Positions 36,813 to 44,886 of a stretch of 64,000 bases of DNA are shown here, piece by piece. The notes under the pieces were generated by a model. The model did not search any database. It saw only the letters and a list, made by a program, of their open reading frames with translations, and had not been told where the DNA came from. The stretch's first letter is position 1. The number at the start of each line of letters is the position of its first letter. This DNA comes from Ramlibacter alkalitolerans (lineage in GTDB: Bacteria; Pseudomonadota; Gammaproteobacteria; Burkholderiales; Burkholderiaceae_C). The stretch spans positions 186,001-250,000 of the forward strand of contig NZ_JAEQND010000002.1 in assembly GCF_016722765.1 (NCBI RefSeq), given 5' to 3'. Made by a program: the position numbers and the translations under genes.

Positions 36813-38512
36813 ACGAATGGCGGGTCCTCGTCCATGCGCCGCGCGGGCGGGATGCGTCCGTGGTGCAGGGCGTGCTCGAGCACCAGAAGATCGAGTCGCG
36901 CGTCTGCGCCACCGAAGACGAGCTGCTGCAGGCCCTGGAGGAAGGCGCGGCGGCCGTGATCCTCACCGAAGAGGCCTTGCCGCAGTTGCTGTCGCACGAC
37001 CGCCTGCTGGAGTGGCTCGGGAGGCAGCCGCCCTGGTCCGACTTCCCCTTCGTCGTGCTGGCCACGAAGCGCGAAGGCCGGCGGCCGGAGAAGGACTTCC
37101 GCTCCCTGCACAGCCTGGGCAACCTGGTGCTGCTGGAGCGGCCGCTGAACGCGGAGACGCTGGCCAGCGCCGCGGATTCCGCCGTCCGGGCCCGCCGCCG
37201 CCAGTATGCCGCCCGCGAGCACCTCGAAGAACTCAAGCGCACCCGCGGCGAACTCGAACGCCTGAACGGCGAGCTGGAAGACCGCATCCTGCTGCGCACC
37301 CGCGAGCTCGCCAGCGCCAACGACCGCCTGATGAAGGAGATCAACGAGCGCGAGCGGGCCGAGGCCGCGCTCACGCAGGTGCAGAAGATGGAAGCGATCG
37401 GGCGCCTCACCGGCGGCATCGCGCACGACTTCAACAACCTGCTGCACGTGGTCAACATGAACCTCGAGCTGGTCTCCCTCTATGCCAAGGAGGAGAAGGT
37501 CAAGCCCGTGGTGGAACGCGCCAAGAGCGCGGCGCGGCGCGGCGCGCGCCTGACGAACCAGCTGCTCTCGTTCGCGCGCAGCCAGTCGCTGCTGCCCAAG
37601 CTCACGCGGGTCAACCAGCTGCTGCTGGGAATGAAGGACCTGCTGGAGATCTCCGTCGGCTCCGGCGTCGAGGTGGAGCTGGACCTGTGCGAGGAAGAGG
37701 CCGCAGTGGTGGTCGATCCGAGCCAGATGGAGATGGCGATCCTGAACCTGGCGGTGAACTCGCGCGACGCGATGCCGCAGGGCGGCAAGCTGAAGATCAC
37801 CACCGGCACCCGCTTCCTCGACGAAGACCCGGACGTGCCCCCGGGGGACTACGTGCTGGTGTCGGTGGCCGACACGGGCGCGGGCATCCCGCCCAACGTC
37901 CTGCCCAAGGTGTTCGACCCGTTCTTCACCACCAAGCCGGTGGGCCGCGGCACCGGGCTGGGCCTGAGCCAGGTCTATGGCTTCACCCGCCAGTCCGGCG
38001 GCCTCGCGCGCATCCGCAGCGAGGAGGACAACGGCACCACCGTCGAAATGCTGTTCCCGGAAGCCGACGGCGACGCCGAGGAACAGATCGCCAGCAAGCA
38101 GCAACCGGCGGTGCCCGCGCTGGCCGGCGCCTGCCACATCCTGGTGGTGGAAGACGACCCCGACGTGCGGCGCGTGATCGTCGAATGCCTGAGCCTCATC
38201 GGCTACAAGGTGACGGAGGCCGCCAACGGCACCGAGGCCCTGGCCTCGCTGGCCGCCGTCAAGCCGGACCTGCTGGTGGTCGACTACGCGATGCCCGACA
38301 TGACCGGCGCCGAAGTGATTTCCGAGGCGCGCAAGATGGTGGGCGACCTGCCCGTGATCCTGGCCACCGGCTATGCCGACATGGCCGCGGTGGAGCGGCT
38401 GGCCGGCAAGCCGCGCATCCTGCGCAAGCCCTTCGACATCGCGGCACTGGGCGACGCCGTCAGCAGCGTCCTGGAAGGGGCGCGCGAGAAGGTCGAGGCC
38501 GGGAGCGTGTAG
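36809..38512 (+). CDS. Hybrid histidine kinase with pseudo-receiver and C-terminal receiver
   Basis: A 567-residue soluble kinase. Residues 1-135 look like a receiver-type fold (VLVHAPRGRDASVVQGVLEH, VILTEEALPQLL) in which the phosphorylated Asp is not obvious. A coiled coil (about 135-195) follows. The HisKA box is LTGGIAHDFNNLLHVV with His206, then an HATPase domain (VNSRDAMPQGG, VFDPFFTTKPVGRGTGLGL). The C-terminal receiver is ILVVEDDPDVRRV, with the phospho-acceptor Asp near 492 in LLVVDYAMPDMTG and LRKPF as the Lys loop. No membrane span is visible. The ATG overlaps the KaiC-like stop (ATGA). The KaiC-like ATPase probably modulates this kinase; this is inference. Confidence 0.9.
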   Translation: MNEWRVLVHAPRGRDASVVQGVLEHQKIESRVCATEDELLQALEEGAAAVILTEEALPQLLSHDRLLEWLGRQPPWSDFPFVVLATKREGRRPEKDFRSLHSLGNLVLLERPLNAETLASAADSAVRARRRQYAAREHLEELKRTRGELERLNGELEDRILLRTRELASANDRLMKEINERERAEAALTQVQKMEAIGRLTGGIAHDFNNLLHVVNMNLELVSLYAKEEKVKPVVERAKSAARRGARLTNQLLSFARSQSLLPKLTRVNQLLLGMKDLLEISVGSGVEVELDLCEEEAAVVVDPSQMEMAILNLAVNSRDAMPQGGKLKITTGTRFLDEDPDVPPGDYVLVSVADTGAGIPPNVLPKVFDPFFTTKPVGRGTGLGLSQVYGFTRQSGGLARIRSEEDNGTTVEMLFPEADGDAEEQIASKQQPAVPALAGACHILVVEDDPDVRRVIVECLSLIGYKVTEAANGTEALASLAAVKPDLLVVDYAMPDMTGAEVISEARKMVGDLPVILATGYADMAAVERLAGKPRILRKPFDIAALGDAVSSVLEGAREKVEAGSV

Positions 38513-38525
38513 CGCCCCGCGGCGT

Positions 38526-39677
38526 TCAGATCGAGCTGCCGGGCCGGCCGGCAGCCCGCTCCGACGCGGGCGTCGGCCCGCCGCGCGGGATGCGCAGCGT
38601 GAACTCGGAGCCCTTGCCGCTGCCGCCGCTGCGCGCCTCCGCAGCGCCGCCGTGCAGCTCCGCGATCTGGCTGACGATCGCCAGGCCGACGCCCAGCCCG
38701 CCGGGAACGAGGTCGCTCGCCCGCGACTCCTGCGTGAAGATCTGGAAGATGCGGGGCAGCATCTCGGGCGCGATCCCGATGCCGGTGTCCTGCACCCGCA
38801 GCACCATGTCGTCGCCCTCCTGCGTGACCTTGACCCAGATCGAACCGCCGTCCGGCGTGTACTTGATGGCGTTTGTGAGCAGGTTCGCGACCGCCTGGTG
38901 CAGGCGGTCGGCGTCGGCGACGAGCAGCAGCGGGTGCTCGGGAAGCAGGGTCTCCAGCCGCAGGCCCTTGGCTGCCGCGCGCTGGGCCTGGGCCGCGACT
39001 TCTTCCTCCAGCAATCCGCGCACGTCGAACTCGGTGAGCCGCAGTTCCAGCTTGCGGTGCTGCAGGCGCGCGACGTCCACGAGGTCGGTGGCGATGCGCT
39101 CGAGCACGCCGACCTGGTCGGTGATGGTCTGCGCCACCTTGAGGATGCGCGGGTCCTGGCTGGCGCGGGTCAGGATCATGGCGGATGTCTTGATGGGGCC
39201 CAGCGGATTGCGCAGCTCGTGCCCCAGCGTCTGCACGAACCGGTGCGTGCGCTGCATGGCGCCTTCGATCGTATCCAGCTGGTTGGCGCGGTGCTCCGCC
39301 GTCATCCGCATGTCGGTGCGGTCGCGCATGATCTTGAGGAAGCCGCGCAGTTCGCCGGCGGCCGAGCGCACCGCGGTCACCGTGCCGGAGATCCAGATGC
39401 GCGTGCCGTCGGCGCGCACGTGCCAGCGGTCGTCGTGGGAGCGGCCGGACTGCCGCGCCACATCGAGCTCGTACTGGTCGAGGCCGAGCGCCACGTCGTC
39501 GGGGACGAACAGCGTGGAGGACTTGCAGCCCACGATTTCCTGTTCGCGGTAGCCGAAGATGCCTTCGCCACCGCCCAGCCAGCCGACGATGACCCCGGCG
39601 GGATCGAGGAGCAGGATGGCGTGGTCGTGCAGGCTCGGCAGCCCCAGGTCCAGGATTTCGCGGGCTTGTGGACTCAC
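38526..39677 (-). CDS. PAS-domain sensor histidine kinase
   Basis: A 383-residue soluble kinase. A PAS domain (about residues 12-130; HDHAILLLDPAGVIVGWLGG, GFLKIMRDRTD) precedes HisKA with VQTLGHELRNPLGPIK near residue 155. A HATPase domain follows (LLTNAIKYTPDGGS, VQDTGIGIAPEMLPRIFQIF, GGLGVGLAIV). The likely start is a GTG at 39677; no ATG or clear ribosome-binding site is nearby, so the start is uncertain. It converges with the hybrid-kinase gene, ending 13 bp after it, and follows a small membrane-protein gene by 47 bp. The signal is unknown and the PAS cofactor cannot be deduced. It could share targets with the KaiC-like kinase pair. Confidence 0.85.
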   Translation of the reverse strand: MSPQAREILDLGLPSLHDHAILLLDPAGVIVGWLGGGEGIFGYREQEIVGCKSSTLFVPDDVALGLDQYELDVARQSGRSHDDRWHVRADGTRIWISGTVTAVRSAAGELRGFLKIMRDRTDMRMTAEHRANQLDTIEGAMQRTHRFVQTLGHELRNPLGPIKTSAMILTRASQDPRILKVAQTITDQVGVLERIATDLVDVARLQHRKLELRLTEFDVRGLLEEEVAAQAQRAAAKGLRLETLLPEHPLLLVADADRLHQAVANLLTNAIKYTPDGGSIWVKVTQEGDDMVLRVQDTGIGIAPEMLPRIFQIFTQESRASDLVPGGLGVGLAIVSQIAELHGGAAEARSGGSGKGSEFTLRIPRGGPTPASERAAGRPGSSI

Positions 39678-39724
39678 GCAGCGATTGTCACCGACATCGC
39701 GCCGCACGGGGCGTGGCGCCGGGC

Positions 39725-40192
39725 TCAGCGCCGCTTCTTCATGGCGAGAGTGCCGACGGCGAGACCCAGCGCGAAGAACGCATACACGTTGGCCAGCTCG
39801 GGGCGGCCGAGCCGGTGTTCGAAGCCGGGCGTCAGGCGCTTGGGCGTGAGCTGGTAGTCGACGAAGCAGGCCACGCCGGCCGCCGTGACGGCACCGGCGA
39901 CGGCGGGGATCGGCTTCTTCGCCGCGTCGCGGGCGCTCCAGGCCTTCGCATACAGCACGCCCCAGAACAGCGCCGCGGCGTGGTGGATGAGATAGCCGGT
40001 GAGCGTGTGCGCCACGCTCGGCTCGTCCTCGCGCAGCGCACGGTTGCCGAAGATCCAGTGGCTCACCGCGTTGACGGGGGCCGCGGTCTGTCCGCGCCGG
40101 TAACCCGCCCAGGCGAGGTAGGCGGCGGAGAAGACGCTCGCGAGGCTGCCGGACACGAGGCCCTCGCGCAAGGCTTGTTTCCAGGTTGGCAT
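39725..40192 (-). CDS. Small integral membrane protein, unknown
   Basis: A 155-residue membrane protein with about four hydrophobic segments (LVSGSLASVFSAAYLAW, LIHHAAALFWGVLYA, PAVAGAVTAAGVACFVDYQL and YAFFALGLAVGTLAM). It ends in KKRR. PVNAVSHWIFGNRALR in the first loop is the most conserved-looking stretch. No named family was recognised. It lies 47 bp upstream of the PAS kinase on the same strand and could be expressed with it. No signal peptide was recognised. Confidence 0.7.
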   Translation of the reverse strand: MPTWKQALREGLVSGSLASVFSAAYLAWAGYRRGQTAAPVNAVSHWIFGNRALREDEPSVAHTLTGYLIHHAAALFWGVLYAKAWSARDAAKKPIPAVAGAVTAAGVACFVDYQLTPKRLTPGFEHRLGRPELANVYAFFALGLAVGTLAMKKRR

Positions 40193-40288
40193 GGGGCCAG
40201 TCTAGGCAGGCCGGCCCGCCGCGGGGTTCCACGCTCTCAAGCCGTAACGCTCCCGCGCGCGCCGGGCTCTGGCTAGACTTCGCCTGCC

Positions 40289-41581
40289 ATGCGCGTGCTG
40301 CTCACGGGTGCGACGGGTTTCATCGGCCACGCTGTCGCGCAGGCACTGCGCGAGCGCGGGCACGCCGTCGTGGCGGCCACGCGCCGGCCGCCGCCCGGAG
40401 GCCAGGACCACGTGCAGGCGGATTTCGCCAGCGTGCCTTCACGCGCGTGGTGGCTGCCGCGGCTGGCCGACATCGACGCCGTCGTCAACGCGATCGGCAT
40501 CCTGCGCGAGCAGGGCGGCCAGCGCTTCGAGGCCCTGCACCACCGCGCCCCGGCCGAACTCTTCCACGCCTGCGCCGTCGCCGGCGTGAAGAGCGTGGTG
40601 CAGGTCTCGGCCCTCGGCGCCGACGCCAGCGGCCACACCGGCTACCACTGCAGCAAGAAGGCCGCCGACGACGTGCTGCGCTCGCTGCCGCTGCGCGCCG
40701 CGATCGTGCAGCCCTCGCTGGTGTACGGCGCCGGCGGCACCAGCGCCGCGCTGTTCGACAAGCTGGCGCTCGCGCCCCTGCTGCCCTTTCCGGCCGGCGG
40801 CCGCATGCTGGTGCAGCCGGTGCACATCGACGACCTGGTCGAGGGCATCGTGCGGCTGGTGGAGGGGCCGCCCGACGAAGTCGCGACCTTCGCGTTCGCT
40901 GGCCCGCGGCCGCTCGCGCTGGCGGACTACCTGCGCGCGTTGCGCGCTGCGATGGGCGAGGACGCGCGCCAGTGGATCGTGCCCATTCCCGCTTCCCTGT
41001 TCCGCGCCGGGGCGGCGCTGGCGGGCGCCATCCCCGGCAGCATGCTCGATCGCGACACGGCGGACATGCTGCTGGCCGGCAACGCCACGCAGGCCAACGC
41101 GCTGCCCGCGCTGCTCGGGCGCGCGCCGCGGGAAGCGCGCGACTTCATCGCGCCGCCGGCGCGGGAGAGTGCTCGCCGCGAGGCCGCGCTGGACCTGTGG
41201 CTGCCGGTGGCGCGGCTCGCGCTGGCCTTGCTGTGGATCTGGACGGCGATCGTGTCCTTCGGCCTCTATCCGGTGCGCGACAGCTACGCGCTGCTGGCGC
41301 GCGTCGGCCTGCACGGCACGCTGGCCACCCTGGCGCTGTACGGCGCGGCGGCGCTGGACCTGGTGCAGGGCCTGCTCACCCTGGCGGCGCCGGCGCGCTG
41401 GCGCCGGTGGAACTGGCTCGCGCAGATCGCGCTGGTGGGCGGGTACACGGCACTCATCACCATCTTCCTGCCCGAATACTGGCTGCATCCCTACGGGCCG
41501 ATCGCCAAGAACCTGCCCATCCTTGCACTGATCGCGCTGCTCTGGTCGCTGGAGCCGCCGGCGCGCGGGGGAAGGCGTTGA
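40289..41581 (+). CDS. SDR/epimerase-like protein with C-terminal DoxX-like membrane domain
   Basis: A 430-residue fusion. The N-terminal half (residues 1-290) is an extended SDR with VLLTGATGFIGHAVAQAL, AAATRRPP-type NADP loop, VNAIGILRE, and YHCSKKAAD, the YxxxK active-site pair. The C-terminal 130 residues contain about four hydrophobic helices (LALALLWIWTAIVSFGLYPV and IALVGGYTALITIFLPEYWL) typical of DoxX-like proteins. The gene overlaps the following DUF2269 gene by one base (TGATG). This SDR-DoxX plus DUF2269 arrangement is common in beta- and gammaproteobacteria, but its substrate is not established; lipid- or quinone-like molecules are plausible because of the membrane domain. Confidence 0.86.
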   Translation: MRVLLTGATGFIGHAVAQALRERGHAVVAATRRPPPGGQDHVQADFASVPSRAWWLPRLADIDAVVNAIGILREQGGQRFEALHHRAPAELFHACAVAGVKSVVQVSALGADASGHTGYHCSKKAADDVLRSLPLRAAIVQPSLVYGAGGTSAALFDKLALAPLLPFPAGGRMLVQPVHIDDLVEGIVRLVEGPPDEVATFAFAGPRPLALADYLRALRAAMGEDARQWIVPIPASLFRAGAALAGAIPGSMLDRDTADMLLAGNATQANALPALLGRAPREARDFIAPPARESARREAALDLWLPVARLALALLWIWTAIVSFGLYPVRDSYALLARVGLHGTLATLALYGAAALDLVQGLLTLAAPARWRRWNWLAQIALVGGYTALITIFLPEYWLHPYGPIAKNLPILALIALLWSLEPPARGGRR

Positions 41582-42057
41582 TGGATTACATCGTGGTGAA
41601 GTGGCTGCACGTGCTGACGTCGACCATCCTGTTCGGCGCGGGCGTCGGCTCGGCCTTCCATCTCCTTGCCGCCTCCTTGCGCGGGCACACCGCGGGTGCG
41701 GCCGGTTCGGCGCGCAACGTGGTGGTCGCCGACTGGATGCTCACCACGCCGGCGGCCATCGTGCAGCCGGTGACGGGCCTGTGGCTGGTGCACCGGCTGC
41801 AGCTGCCGCTGTCCACGCCCTGGGTCGCGTGGTCGCTGGTGCTGTATGCGATCGCGATCGGGTGCTGGCTGCCCGTGGTGTGGATCCAGATCCGCATGCG
41901 CGACGTGGCCGTGGCCGCGGACCGCGCGCGCGAACCGCTGCCGCGCGTGTACCGCCGCCTGTTCCAGTGGTGGACCGGGCTGGGCTTCGCGGCCTTTTTT
42001 CCCTTCGTCTTCATCTTCTGGCTGATGGTGGCCAAGCGCCTCCCGTGGGCCGGTTGA
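41581..42057 (+). CDS. DUF2269 family membrane protein
   Basis: A 158-residue inner-membrane protein with four hydrophobic segments, starting MDYIVVKWLHVLTSTILFG, the typical DUF2269 opening, and containing TTPAAIVQPVTGLWLVH and WWTGLGFAAFFPFVFIFWL. The ATG shares its A with the TGA of the SDR-DoxX gene, so translation is coupled and the products likely work together. Function is unknown. The TM-embedded His near residue 10 could be a haem ligand, but that is only a suggestion. Confidence 0.84.
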   Translation: MDYIVVKWLHVLTSTILFGAGVGSAFHLLAASLRGHTAGAAGSARNVVVADWMLTTPAAIVQPVTGLWLVHRLQLPLSTPWVAWSLVLYAIAIGCWLPVVWIQIRMRDVAVAADRAREPLPRVYRRLFQWWTGLGFAAFFPFVFIFWLMVAKRLPWAG

Positions 42058-42066
42058 GGCATCGCC

Positions 42067-42969
42067 ATGAACCAGCAGGAACTCCTCGATTGCCTGATCA
42101 TCGGCGGCGGTGCCGCGGGCCTGACCGCCGCCGTCTACCTGGGGCGCTACCGGCGCCGCGCGCTCGTGCTCGATTGCGGCGGCAGCCGGCTGCGCAAGAT
42201 CCCGCGCACGCGCAACGTGCCGGGCTTCCCCGACGGGATCGAAGGGCCCGCGCTGCTGCAGCGCATGCAGGAACACGCGCGCAAGTACGGCGTGCCGACC
42301 ACCGCCACCGAGGTGCAGCGCATCGAACGGCTGGCGGACGGCACGTTCCGCGCCGAAAGCGCCGACGCCCGATGGCACGCGCGCTTCGTGCTGCTGGCCA
42401 CCGGCGCGCGCGACGTGGAGCCGGAGATCGACGGCCTGCATGCCGCGATGCAGGCCGGGCAGGTGCGCTACTGCCCGGTGTGCGACGGCTTCGAGACGCA
42501 GGGCCAGCGCGTCGCCGTGCTCGGTCGCGCCGGGCACGGGCTGCGCGAATCGCTCTTCATCTCCGGCTTCGGCAACCAGGTGACCTGGCTGTCGATGGCC
42601 ACGCAGGAGGAGGTGGGCCTGCAGGAACTGGCGCAGCTGCGCGAGTGCGGCGTGCGGCTGGCCGAAAGCCCGCCGCACCGCATCGAGTGCGGTGTCGAGG
42701 GCTGCGGCGTGCGCGTCGAACTGCAGAGCGGGCAGGTGCTGGAGTTCGACACGCTGTATCCCGCGCTGGGCCTGCACCATGCGTGCGACCTCGCCACGGC
42801 GCTGGGCGCGCGCTCGCGGCCCGACGGGCAGCTCGAGGTCGATGCGCACCAGCAGACCACGGTGGACGGGCTGTATGCGGCCGGCGACGTGGCCATGGAC
42901 CTGAACCAGATCAGCGTCGCGGCGGGCCATGCGGCGATCGCCTCCACGGCCATCCACAACCGCCTGTGA
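42067..42969 (+). CDS. NAD(P)/FAD-dependent oxidoreductase, thioredoxin-reductase-like
   Basis: A 300-residue flavoprotein. The FAD motif is LIIGGGAAGLTAAVYLGRYR, the redox-active pair is CPVC in YCPVCDGFETQ near residue 140, the NAD(P) motif reads VAVLGRAGHGLRES (GxAxxG, less canonical), and the second FAD contact is GLYAAGDVAMDLNQIS. The layout matches low-molecular-weight thioredoxin reductases, with CPVC instead of the usual CATC. It probably passes reducing equivalents from NAD(P)H to a disulphide partner; the partner is not visible here. It starts 9 bp after the DUF2269 gene, so it may belong to that operon. Confidence 0.88.
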   Translation: MNQQELLDCLIIGGGAAGLTAAVYLGRYRRRALVLDCGGSRLRKIPRTRNVPGFPDGIEGPALLQRMQEHARKYGVPTTATEVQRIERLADGTFRAESADARWHARFVLLATGARDVEPEIDGLHAAMQAGQVRYCPVCDGFETQGQRVAVLGRAGHGLRESLFISGFGNQVTWLSMATQEEVGLQELAQLRECGVRLAESPPHRIECGVEGCGVRVELQSGQVLEFDTLYPALGLHHACDLATALGARSRPDGQLEVDAHQQTTVDGLYAAGDVAMDLNQISVAAGHAAIASTAIHNRL

Positions 42970-43002
42970 CGTTAGGATGGCGGGCAGCGAGGAGACCCGC
43001 GC

Positions 43003-43026
43003 ATGAAGATCCAGCTCGTGGCATGA
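43003..43026 (+). CDS. Seven-codon leader ORF coupled to the ion-channel gene
   Basis: This short frame encodes MKIQLVA, with its TGA overlapping the ion-channel ATG in an ATGA junction. It has the good ribosome-binding site (GAGGAGAC about 8 nt upstream), whereas the channel ATG at 43023 has none. The sequence around the two ATGs is a partial duplication (GCATGAAG...CTCGT twice). The likely role is translational coupling. Confidence 0.5.
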   Translation: MKIQLVA

Positions 43027-43919
43027 AGCTCGTCGTCATCGACGCCGAAGCGGAACTGGGCAAGCCGCCGCGCGGCTGGCGCCGGCGCCTGTTCGAGATC
43101 GTCTTCGAATCGGAGACGCCCGAAGGGCGCCTGTTCGACAAGTGCATCATCCTCGCCATCATCGTGAGCGTGGTGGTGGTGATCGTCGACAGCGTGCCTT
43201 CCTCGCGCCTGCGCCTGCCCACCGCCTTCAACATCGCCGAGTGGTGCTTCACGGCGCTGTTCACGGTCGAATACCTGGCGCGCATCGTGTCCGTGCAGCG
43301 GCCGTGGCGCTACGTGCGCAGCTTCTTCGGCATCGTGGACCTGCTCTCGGTGCTGCCGACGTACCTGGCCGTGCTGCTGCCGGAGACGCATGCCCTGATC
43401 GACGTGCGCATCCTGCGGCTGCTGCGCGTGTTCCGGATCTTCAAGCTGACCGACTACATGGTCGAATACCAGATGCTGGCCGATGCGCTCGCGGCGAGCC
43501 GGCGCAAGATCCTGGTGTTCCTGTCGGCGGTGCTGATGGTGGTGCTGGTGCTCGGCACGCTGCTGTACGTGGTGGAAGGGCCGAGGCACGGGTTCAAGGA
43601 CATCCCGACTTCGGTGTACTGGGCCGTGACCACCATCACCACCGTCGGCTTCGGCGACGTCACGCCCAAGACGGAGGTGGGTCGCTTCATCGCCTCGGTG
43701 ATGATGCTGATCGGCTGGGGAACGCTGGCCGTGCCGACGGGCATCGTCACCGCCGAGATGACGGCGCGGCGGATGCCCTCGGGCCTCGGCGAGCGCACCT
43801 GCGCCAACTGCGGCGTCGGCGGCCATGCCGGCGATGCGCGCTACTGCCGGCTGTGCGCCGCACCCCTCGTTACACCCGGTGAGCCAAAGCGCGTAGACGC
43901 GCCGGCGATGCCGCGCTAA
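43023..43919 (+). CDS. Voltage-gated potassium-channel-like ion transporter with C-terminal zinc ribbon
   Basis: A 298-residue six-helix channel subunit. S4 is ILRLLRVFRIFKL (positively charged every third residue), followed by S5, the pore loop and selectivity filter TTVGFGD near residue 206, and S6 (MLIGWGTLAVPTGI). The C-terminus contains CANCGVGGHAGDARYCRLC, a four-Cys zinc-ribbon-like motif, unusual but seen in bacterial ion transporters. The filter points to K+. It has no ribosome-binding site of its own; translation probably depends on the 7-codon ORF at 43003. It is 53 bp after the flavoprotein gene. Confidence 0.88.
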   Translation: MKLVVIDAEAELGKPPRGWRRRLFEIVFESETPEGRLFDKCIILAIIVSVVVVIVDSVPSSRLRLPTAFNIAEWCFTALFTVEYLARIVSVQRPWRYVRSFFGIVDLLSVLPTYLAVLLPETHALIDVRILRLLRVFRIFKLTDYMVEYQMLADALAASRRKILVFLSAVLMVVLVLGTLLYVVEGPRHGFKDIPTSVYWAVTTITTVGFGDVTPKTEVGRFIASVMMLIGWGTLAVPTGIVTAEMTARRMPSGLGERTCANCGVGGHAGDARYCRLCAAPLVTPGEPKRVDAPAMPR

Positions 43920-43948
43920 GGTGGCGTCCCTTTTTGAAGGAGACCCCC

Positions 43949-44188
43949 ATGCGCCAATTGCTCGTCCTGCTTGCCGGCGTCGTGCTGTCCGCGTCGGCGT
44001 GGGCCCACAATTGCCCGAACGAGATGAAGGCCATCGACGCCAAGCTGGCGACCAAGCCGAATCTCTCCAAGGACCAGATGGACAAGGTCGTGAAGCTGCG
44101 CAAGGAGGGCGAGGACGCCCACAAGGCCGGCAAGCACGACGAATCGATGAAGGAACTGGGCGAAGCGAAGAAGATCCTGGGGATCTGA
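43949..44188 (+). CDS. Small exported protein of unknown function
   Basis: A 79-residue protein with a signal peptide (QLLVLLAGVVLSASAWA) and a small hydrophilic, Lys-rich mature domain of about 60 residues beginning HNCPNEMKAIDAKLA and containing a KxGKHDESMKELGEAKK helix. A strong GAAGGAGA precedes the ATG at 43949; an in-frame ATG at 43934 would place five extra residues before the signal. No named domain was recognised. It lies 29 bp after the ion-channel gene, and the two may be co-transcribed. Confidence 0.75.
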   Translation: MRQLLVLLAGVVLSASAWAHNCPNEMKAIDAKLATKPNLSKDQMDKVVKLRKEGEDAHKAGKHDESMKELGEAKKILGI

Positions 44189-44204
44189 GGCGGCTTGCGT
44201 TCCC

Positions 44205-44300
44205 GTAGGCTGGCGGTGACCGCGCGCCACGCGCGCCGGGAACCCCAGCTTCGCTGCGCTCGCCGATCGCTGGGGTTCGCAAGGCTCACCACCAGCCTAC
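44205..44300. repeat. Nested inverted repeat (about 96 bp)
   Basis: Outer arms (GTAGGCTGGCGGTGA at the left, pairing with TCACCACCAGCCTAC at the right) enclose inner arms GAACCCCAGC/GCTGGGGTTC. A fragment of the same element recurs inside the end of ligD at 56416-56455, so it is a dispersed palindromic repeat. Confidence 0.75.
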
Positions 44301-44308
44301 ATTCGCCC

Positions 44309-44360
44309 GTGCCAGCCCGTGCCAGCCCGTGCCAGCCCGTGCCAGCCCGTGCCAGCGCGC
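44309..44360 (+). repeat. Short tandem repeat, 10-bp unit
   Basis: Four perfect copies of GCCAGCCCGT (44311-44350) plus a preceding half unit and one or two degenerate following units. It is non-coding and the copy number may vary between strains. Confidence 0.85.
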
Positions 44361-44385
44361 GTCAGCTCGCGATCGGAGCGAACAC

Positions 44386-44471
44386 CGTCACCCCCGCGCA
44401 GGCGGGGGCCCAGAGCACGCGCGCAGCGCGTGAATCCGCAAGCCCTGGATTCCCGCCTGCGCGGGAATGAC
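44386..44471. repeat. Pair of inverted REP-like units
   Basis: CGTCA with CCCCCGCGCAGGCGGGGG at the left, and ATTCCCGCCTGCGCGGGAAT then TGACG at the right. The same unit family forms the array at 63561-63668. Confidence 0.75.
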
Positions 44472-44480
44472 GTCAGGCGA

Positions 44481-44867
44481 TCACGCGATCTCCGCCCCCC
44501 GCTGCGCCAGCAACTCCCGCAGCACCGAGCGGTGGCAGTGCTGCTCGTCCTCGCAATAGCACCCCACCGAGAATGACGTCTGGTGCGACAGCGCGGCCAG
44601 CAGGTCCAGCACGCGGCTCGCGTCGGGCTCGTTCATCTCTGCGTGGTACTTGCGCTTGAAGGCCGCCCATTCCTTGTCGGTTTCGGCGGCGCGGCCTTCC
44701 GCCATCAGCTCCGCGCTCGGTGCCAGGTTCGGCAGCCAGGTGTCGTAGAAGTCGCGGCGCGCGAATTCCTCCCGGGGCACGCCGCGCGGCGGCCGCCGCA
44801 CGGTGCCCAGGCGCAGGCCTTCGCCGGGAGCGCGCGGCGTACCCAGGCGGACGATGCGGATCGGCAT
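44481..44867 (-). CDS. DUF488 family protein
   Basis: A 128-residue cytoplasmic protein of the DUF488 family. It contains REEFARRDFYDTWLPNLAP, FKRKYHAEM and the Cys-rich end CYCEDEQHCHRSVLRELL, a CxC...C...H set that could bind metal. Function is not established; relatives are small proteins associated with metal or redox stress. It is the second gene after the ABM monooxygenase on the same strand (19 bp apart) and ends just before the REP-like repeats, so it may share a transcript with the monooxygenase. Confidence 0.83.
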   Translation of the reverse strand: MPIRIVRLGTPRAPGEGLRLGTVRRPPRGVPREEFARRDFYDTWLPNLAPSAELMAEGRAAETDKEWAAFKRKYHAEMNEPDASRVLDLLAALSHQTSFSVGCYCEDEQHCHRSVLRELLAQRGAEIA

Positions 44868-44886
44868 GCCGGCCAGTGTGGCACGC

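Noticed and set aside
44311..44350. Tandem GCCAGCCCGT array considered as coding or as iteron-type origin repeats.
   Set aside because: No replication gene is nearby, the array is short, and no open frame of sensible composition spans it.
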